Shown here: positions 5,842-9,043 of the stretch, in pieces
Layout: every line of letters begins with the position of its first letter
Position numbering within the stretch: the first letter of the stretch is position 1
Assembly (NCBI GenBank): GCA_021828925.1
Contig: JAJZCT010000100.1
Location: 1 to 9,043 of the forward strand
Source of the DNA: Planctomycetota bacterium
GTDB taxonomy: Bacteria; Planctomycetota; Phycisphaerae; WQYP01
Reading direction: 5' to 3'
DNA length: 9,043 bases
Notes under the pieces: generated by a model
The model's database searches: none
What the model was told of the DNA's origin: nothing
Seen by the model: the letters and a program-made list of their open reading frames with translations, nothing else
Made by a program: the position numbers and the translations under genes

Positions 5842-7275
5842 ATGCCGGACATGGAGTTTCCACTTTGGCTCATGTCCGGTTTTCTGTTTTTTCTGGGATG
5901 CTGCGTCGGCAGTTTTCTCAATGTAGTGATTTGGCGGCTGCCAGCGCTGAGCACGGTTGTCACGTTTAAGAAACGTACCGCGCCGCTGACGCTAAGCTGG
6001 CCGCCCTCCCACTGCCCGATTTGCCACAATGCTATTCCATGGTATCGCAATATTCCGGTGTTAGGCTGGCTGATGCTGCGGGGAAAATGCAGTTCGTGCC
6101 AGGCACCGATTTCCGCGCGGTATCCGATGGTGGAACTGGGCACGGGGCTGATTTATCTGGCACTTTATCTTGGCTTTTTTGACGCCCGTTGGAACGGTGG
6201 CCCCACGCCGGATTTCAGCGGTGGCGCTGTCGCTATGATTTTATATCTGGTATTTGTATCCTGCCTCCTGGCTGCTTCGGCTATTGATGCGGATTTTTTT
6301 ATTATTCCGCTGCGGATCCCGTACCTGGTCATGGCGGTGGCTTTGGCATCCTGTGTTTTTGGTGCGCCGAAAATGTTGCCGTCAGTAGTGCCCGCATCGA
6401 TTGGGGGAAAATTGGCGTTTGGCGGCACATTAGGACTGCTGTTATCCAACGCTCTGCTCTTCCTTAAAATCCTTCCGCGCAGTTTTGCGACACCGCACGC
6501 CGCAGCGGATAACGTTGATAATGTTCCCTTGCCGCTGATTCCACCGCCGACGCTGCAAAAATCTTGGCCGCAGATCGCCGCTGGATGCATGATCGCGGTG
6601 ATTGTTTTGCTGGGGTGGGTGTTGTGCTCAGCCAGAACGGCCTCGCTGGTAACGATGGTGGGCGGAATGTTGGCCTTTCTCATAGGCGTACTGCCCCGGC
6701 CGATGTTGGCACCGGATGATTCACAGCTTGTGCTGGATGAATCCGCCGATGTAAATGCCCGCCGGGAAATCAGCAAAGAAATTTTGTTTCTTTTGCCGCC
6801 GCTTTGTCTGGCGCTTTTAGCCGCGATAATTCCCATCGCCCTGCCGGCGTTGCCGTGGCTAGAAAGGTTATTGGGAGTTCTACTGGGATTGCTGGTTGGT
6901 GGGGGGATGATTTGGATCATCAGAATTATTGGAACGCTGATTGTCGGCCGCGTGGCCATGGGGGCAGCGGACGCTCCGTTAATGGCGGCCATCGGGGCGG
7001 TGGTGGGAGTGCCGGCGGTGATTGTGGTATTTTTTCTGGCACCGATTTTGGGCCTGGCTTGGGCAGTCGTGCTTAAATTTCAGGGGAAGCCCAATATTTT
7101 ACCTTATGGCCCATGGCTTAGCATGGCGGCTATTTTAACGCTGTTCATCGGCAACCCGATTATCCATTGGTACGCCAAGCAGCTATTTCCTGCAGACGCG
7201 ACGCCCCATCACTCCAGCGTCATGTGGCCCGGCGAGCCAGCGACGCCGCTGCCGGGGGCGAACTCCAAGCCATAA
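5842..7275 (+). CDS. A24-family prepilin peptidase (type IV pilin / type II secretion), with long insertion
   Basis: This polytopic membrane aspartic protease cleaves, and in many relatives N-methylates, type IV prepilins or secretion pseudopilins (PilD/GspO family). The N-terminal GSFLNVVIWRLP (23-34) is diagnostic. A zinc-type pair of CxxC motifs follows (Cys58/61, Cys83/86), with NIPVLGWL and the ARYPMVELGTGLIYL stretch between and after them. The catalytic aspartates are probably Asp149 (SAIDADFFIIP) and Asp377 (GAADAPLMAAIGAVVG). The usual GxGDxK is GAADAP here: the second Gly and the Lys are replaced but the Asp is kept. The Asp-to-Asp gap is 228 residues against about 64 in PilD, and the extra sequence contains several more hydrophobic segments, making 477 residues instead of about 250-290. 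I see no Shine-Dalgarno at 5842; starts at 5851 (Met4) or 5872 (Met11) are equally possible. No pilin gene is in the window. Confidence 0.9.
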   Translation: MPDMEFPLWLMSGFLFFLGCCVGSFLNVVIWRLPALSTVVTFKKRTAPLTLSWPPSHCPICHNAIPWYRNIPVLGWLMLRGKCSSCQAPISARYPMVELGTGLIYLALYLGFFDARWNGGPTPDFSGGAVAMILYLVFVSCLLAASAIDADFFIIPLRIPYLVMAVALASCVFGAPKMLPSVVPASIGGKLAFGGTLGLLLSNALLFLKILPRSFATPHAAADNVDNVPLPLIPPPTLQKSWPQIAAGCMIAVIVLLGWVLCSARTASLVTMVGGMLAFLIGVLPRPMLAPDDSQLVLDESADVNARREISKEILFLLPPLCLALLAAIIPIALPALPWLERLLGVLLGLLVGGGMIWIIRIIGTLIVGRVAMGAADAPLMAAIGAVVGVPAVIVVFFLAPILGLAWAVVLKFQGKPNILPYGPWLSMAAILTLFIGNPIIHWYAKQLFPADATPHHSSVMWPGEPATPLPGANSKP

Positions 7276-7283
7276 ATTAAGCG

Positions 7284-7289
7284 TATACT
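7284..7289 (+). promoter_or_regulatory. possible -10 box for pepA
   Basis: TATACT, the same -10 word as in the ncRNA promoter, lies in the 73-base gap before pepA. No good -35 is seen at the proper distance. A start near 7296 would give a leader of about 53 bases. TTGAAA at 7305-7310 has no suitable partner. Confidence 0.28.
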
Positions 7290-7348
7290 GCTTAGATCGC
7301 GTATTTGAAAAGATCGTTCTGAAATTTTAATGATAAGGAAAAAATCTC

Positions 7349-8920
7349 ATGGCAAAATCCCAGCGTTTGGAAAACGTAACTATTTCTCCTGGAAAGCCAC
7401 CGGTATTTCATGTCCTGTCGCAGGTCGAATGGAAATGTGCGGCACTGGTTATTCCTATTTTTGCCTCTTCCAAAGAGCGCTTTGCCACGGATGGTTTTCC
7501 TGCGGAAATCGCCGCGGCGATCAGCAAGGCCGTGGAACTTCAGGGCTTTGAAGGTAAGGCCGGAACGCTTATGCAGGCGAACGGCGTCGGTTCCGCGGAA
7601 CGCTTGATTCTTCTGGGCATGGGGAAACTAGATAAAATTAATGCTGACCAGATTCGCTGGGCCGGCTCCTTGCTGGCACGCCATCTGCGTAAAATTAAAA
7701 TTAACTCGGCAACTTTTTACCCCGCCGGACTTGAGCGCGGGAATTGGCCCATCCTGGCTGGTGCACTGGCGGAGGGGTACGCTTTGGGGGACTTTAGCTT
7801 TACACCGTATAAAACTAAAAAAAAATCGCCGTCGCCGCACGAGGATGCTGGTAAATCCAAGCCTTTAACGCTCTCGATCTGCTGTCCGGATCAAAATTCC
7901 GCGAAAACTGTGCAACGTGTCGTAGCGGAAAAATCGGTGATTACTACAGCCGCCAATCTGGCGCGCACGGTGGCCTGCCATCCTGGTAATGTCCTTACGC
8001 CCACTACTCTCACTGGCATCGCACGGAATATCGCAGCCGGCAATAAACTTAAATTCTCGGTTATTGATGCCAAGACGGCGCAGAAAATGGGCATGGGTGG
8101 ATTATGTGCCGTCGGTGCCGGCAGTACTTCACCGCCCGCACTGCTGATCATGGAATATCTTCCGCGCGGTATAAAAAGCAACGCCGGAAAAACTGTCGCG
8201 GTGGTGGGAAAGGCGGTAACGTTTGATACCGGCGGGATCTCCATTAAACCCGCGGCTGATATGGGAAATATGAAGTATGATAAATGCGGCGGCATGGCGG
8301 TGCTGGGCATTATGCAGGCGGTGGCGCAATTGCAACTGCCGCACCGTGTTGTCGGCCTGATTCCCACGGCGGAAAATACGCTGGATTCCCAGGCCTACCG
8401 CCCCGGTGATATACTTCACATGTACAATGGTAAAACCGTGGATGTCACCAACACCGATGCCGAGGGACGGCTGATTCTGGCTGATGCCATCGCCTATGCC
8501 TGCGAAAAATACAGGCCCGGCGCACTGATTGAAATGTCCACGCTCACCGGCGGTGTGGTCGTCGCTCTGGGCAGCGTATTTGCGGGGCTGATGGCCGGCG
8601 ACGACGGATTAGCGGCACAACTGATTGCGGCGGGCAACAGCACGGGTGAACGTCTGTGGCGGCTGCCCCTGGACCAGGCGTATCGCAAACTGCTGGATAG
8701 TCCTCATGCGGATATGGTCAACAGCGGCGCACGCGAGGCACATCCTATTCAGGGTGGTATGTTTCTTCAAGAATTTGTAGCGGATGGTGTGCCCTGGGCC
8801 CATCTGGATATTGCCGGCGTAGCGCAGCCAAAAAAAGAGGATCGCTGGTGGATTGGCGATCATGCCAGTGGTTTCGGTGTGCGACTGGTGGTGGAATATT
8901 TGCAAAGTCTCGGGGCGTAA
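7349..8920 (+). CDS. pepA: leucyl aminopeptidase (M17 family)
   Basis: This cytosolic di-metal exopeptidase removes N-terminal residues, especially leucine, from peptides during protein turnover. It has 523 residues, close to the family's usual 480-510. A variable N-terminal domain (about 1-165) precedes the catalytic domain (about 180-523). The metal and catalytic residues can be aligned to E. coli PepA: Lys288 (VGK), Asp293 (FDTGG), Lys300 (SIKP), Asp311 (KYDKCGG), and Asp370, Glu372 and Arg374 in the signature NTDAEGRL (368-375). The C-terminal WAHLDIAG (483-490) is also typical. The start is set by TAAGGAA at 7334-7340, eight bases upstream. A Lys/Ser/Pro-rich linker (about 155-171) joins the two domains and is encoded in part by nine consecutive A at 7817-7825. 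Some M17 enzymes also act as DNA-binding regulators; nothing here shows that. Confidence 0.97.
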   Translation: MAKSQRLENVTISPGKPPVFHVLSQVEWKCAALVIPIFASSKERFATDGFPAEIAAAISKAVELQGFEGKAGTLMQANGVGSAERLILLGMGKLDKINADQIRWAGSLLARHLRKIKINSATFYPAGLERGNWPILAGALAEGYALGDFSFTPYKTKKKSPSPHEDAGKSKPLTLSICCPDQNSAKTVQRVVAEKSVITTAANLARTVACHPGNVLTPTTLTGIARNIAAGNKLKFSVIDAKTAQKMGMGGLCAVGAGSTSPPALLIMEYLPRGIKSNAGKTVAVVGKAVTFDTGGISIKPAADMGNMKYDKCGGMAVLGIMQAVAQLQLPHRVVGLIPTAENTLDSQAYRPGDILHMYNGKTVDVTNTDAEGRLILADAIAYACEKYRPGALIEMSTLTGGVVVALGSVFAGLMAGDDGLAAQLIAAGNSTGERLWRLPLDQAYRKLLDSPHADMVNSGAREAHPIQGGMFLQEFVADGVPWAHLDIAGVAQPKKEDRWWIGDHASGFGVRLVVEYLQSLGA

Positions 8921-9043
8921 GAGCCGATGGTGGACGCGACTGGGATTGGATCCCGAATAACTTCTAGCGCTCCTCACATGACTGCACCAACCGCGACGGG
9001 CTGAGGCGCGTCGCGTCATGGGAATCCATTTTCCGCGATCAAC
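8921..9043. other. non-coding end of window with overlapping inverted repeats
   Basis: GACGCGAC (8933-8940) is a perfect inverse of GTCGCGTC (9010-9017). CGCGAC (8992-8997) can also pair with GTCGCG (9010-9015), a competing stem. GGGAT/ATCCC (8942-8946, 8950-8954) is a hairpin with a TGG loop soon after the pepA stop, without a T-run. No gene start is seen before the window ends. Confidence 0.35.

Noticed and set aside
6165..6992. 275-residue minus-strand frame
   Set aside because: It is antisense to the well-supported prepilin peptidase and its composition (Ser/Ala/Ile/Pro rich, no motifs) is that of a shadow frame.
8933..9017. Possible minus-strand tRNA (8-bp acceptor-like stem, CCACCA after it, GGTTGGT in a D-loop position)
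   Set aside because: No TTCRANY T-loop, no proper D-stem and no clear anticodon arm, so a tRNA is not supported.
1..9043. CRISPR arrays, insertion sequences, phage or toxin-antitoxin genes
   Set aside because: I saw no repeat-spacer pattern, transposase motifs, target-site duplications or toxin-like small gene pairs on either strand.

Overview
All genes lie on the + strand, at moderate GC. The window reads as ordinary bacterial chromosome, probably from a planctomycete close to Phycisphaerae. This rests on the wording of the FtsH protein (for example its [11 protein letters not shown] stretch and the [20 protein letters not shown] region), on a PEP-CTERM sorting signal, and on a long prepilin peptidase with an altered second active-site motif. 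The taxonomic call is inference from remembered family patterns, not from a search.

Layout: (1) 2-1471, the 3' part of a GGDEF-EAL cyclic-di-GMP protein whose start lies left of the window. (2) 1472-1769, a gap with a weak stem-loop, a TATAAT promoter and a short leader with two hairpins before ftsH. (3) 1770-3809, ftsH, a complete membrane AAA+ zinc protease. (4) 3810-4438, a 629-base gap. It holds a possible ftsH terminator, a perfect 8-bp hairpin, and a strong promoter with an A-tract upstream element. That promoter drives an approximately 196-base RNA-like element at 4062-4257, closed by a perfect 9-bp end-to-end stem and followed by a T-run. (5) 4439-5590, a deoxyhypusine-synthase-family protein, probably a polyamine enzyme. 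(6) 5590-5793, a short reading frame whose start overlaps that stop (TAATG) and which ends in a clear PEP-CTERM signal. It looks like the tail end of a lost surface-protein gene. (7) 5842-7275, a 477-residue A24-family prepilin peptidase with a long insertion between its two catalytic aspartates. (8) 7349-8920, pepA, an M17 leucyl aminopeptidase. (9) 8921-9043, non-coding sequence with overlapping inverted repeats.

The genes do not form one obvious pathway. FtsH and PepA are proteostasis housekeeping genes, the EAL protein is signalling, the DHS-like protein is polyamine metabolism, and the prepilin peptidase matures type IV pilins or type II secretion pseudopilins. Several have their own promoter-like sequence, so most are probably separate transcription units. 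The best candidate for something undescribed is the structured RNA at 4062-4257, upstream of the DHS-like gene. It matches no RNA class I can recognise. It could be a free small RNA or a cis-acting leader.
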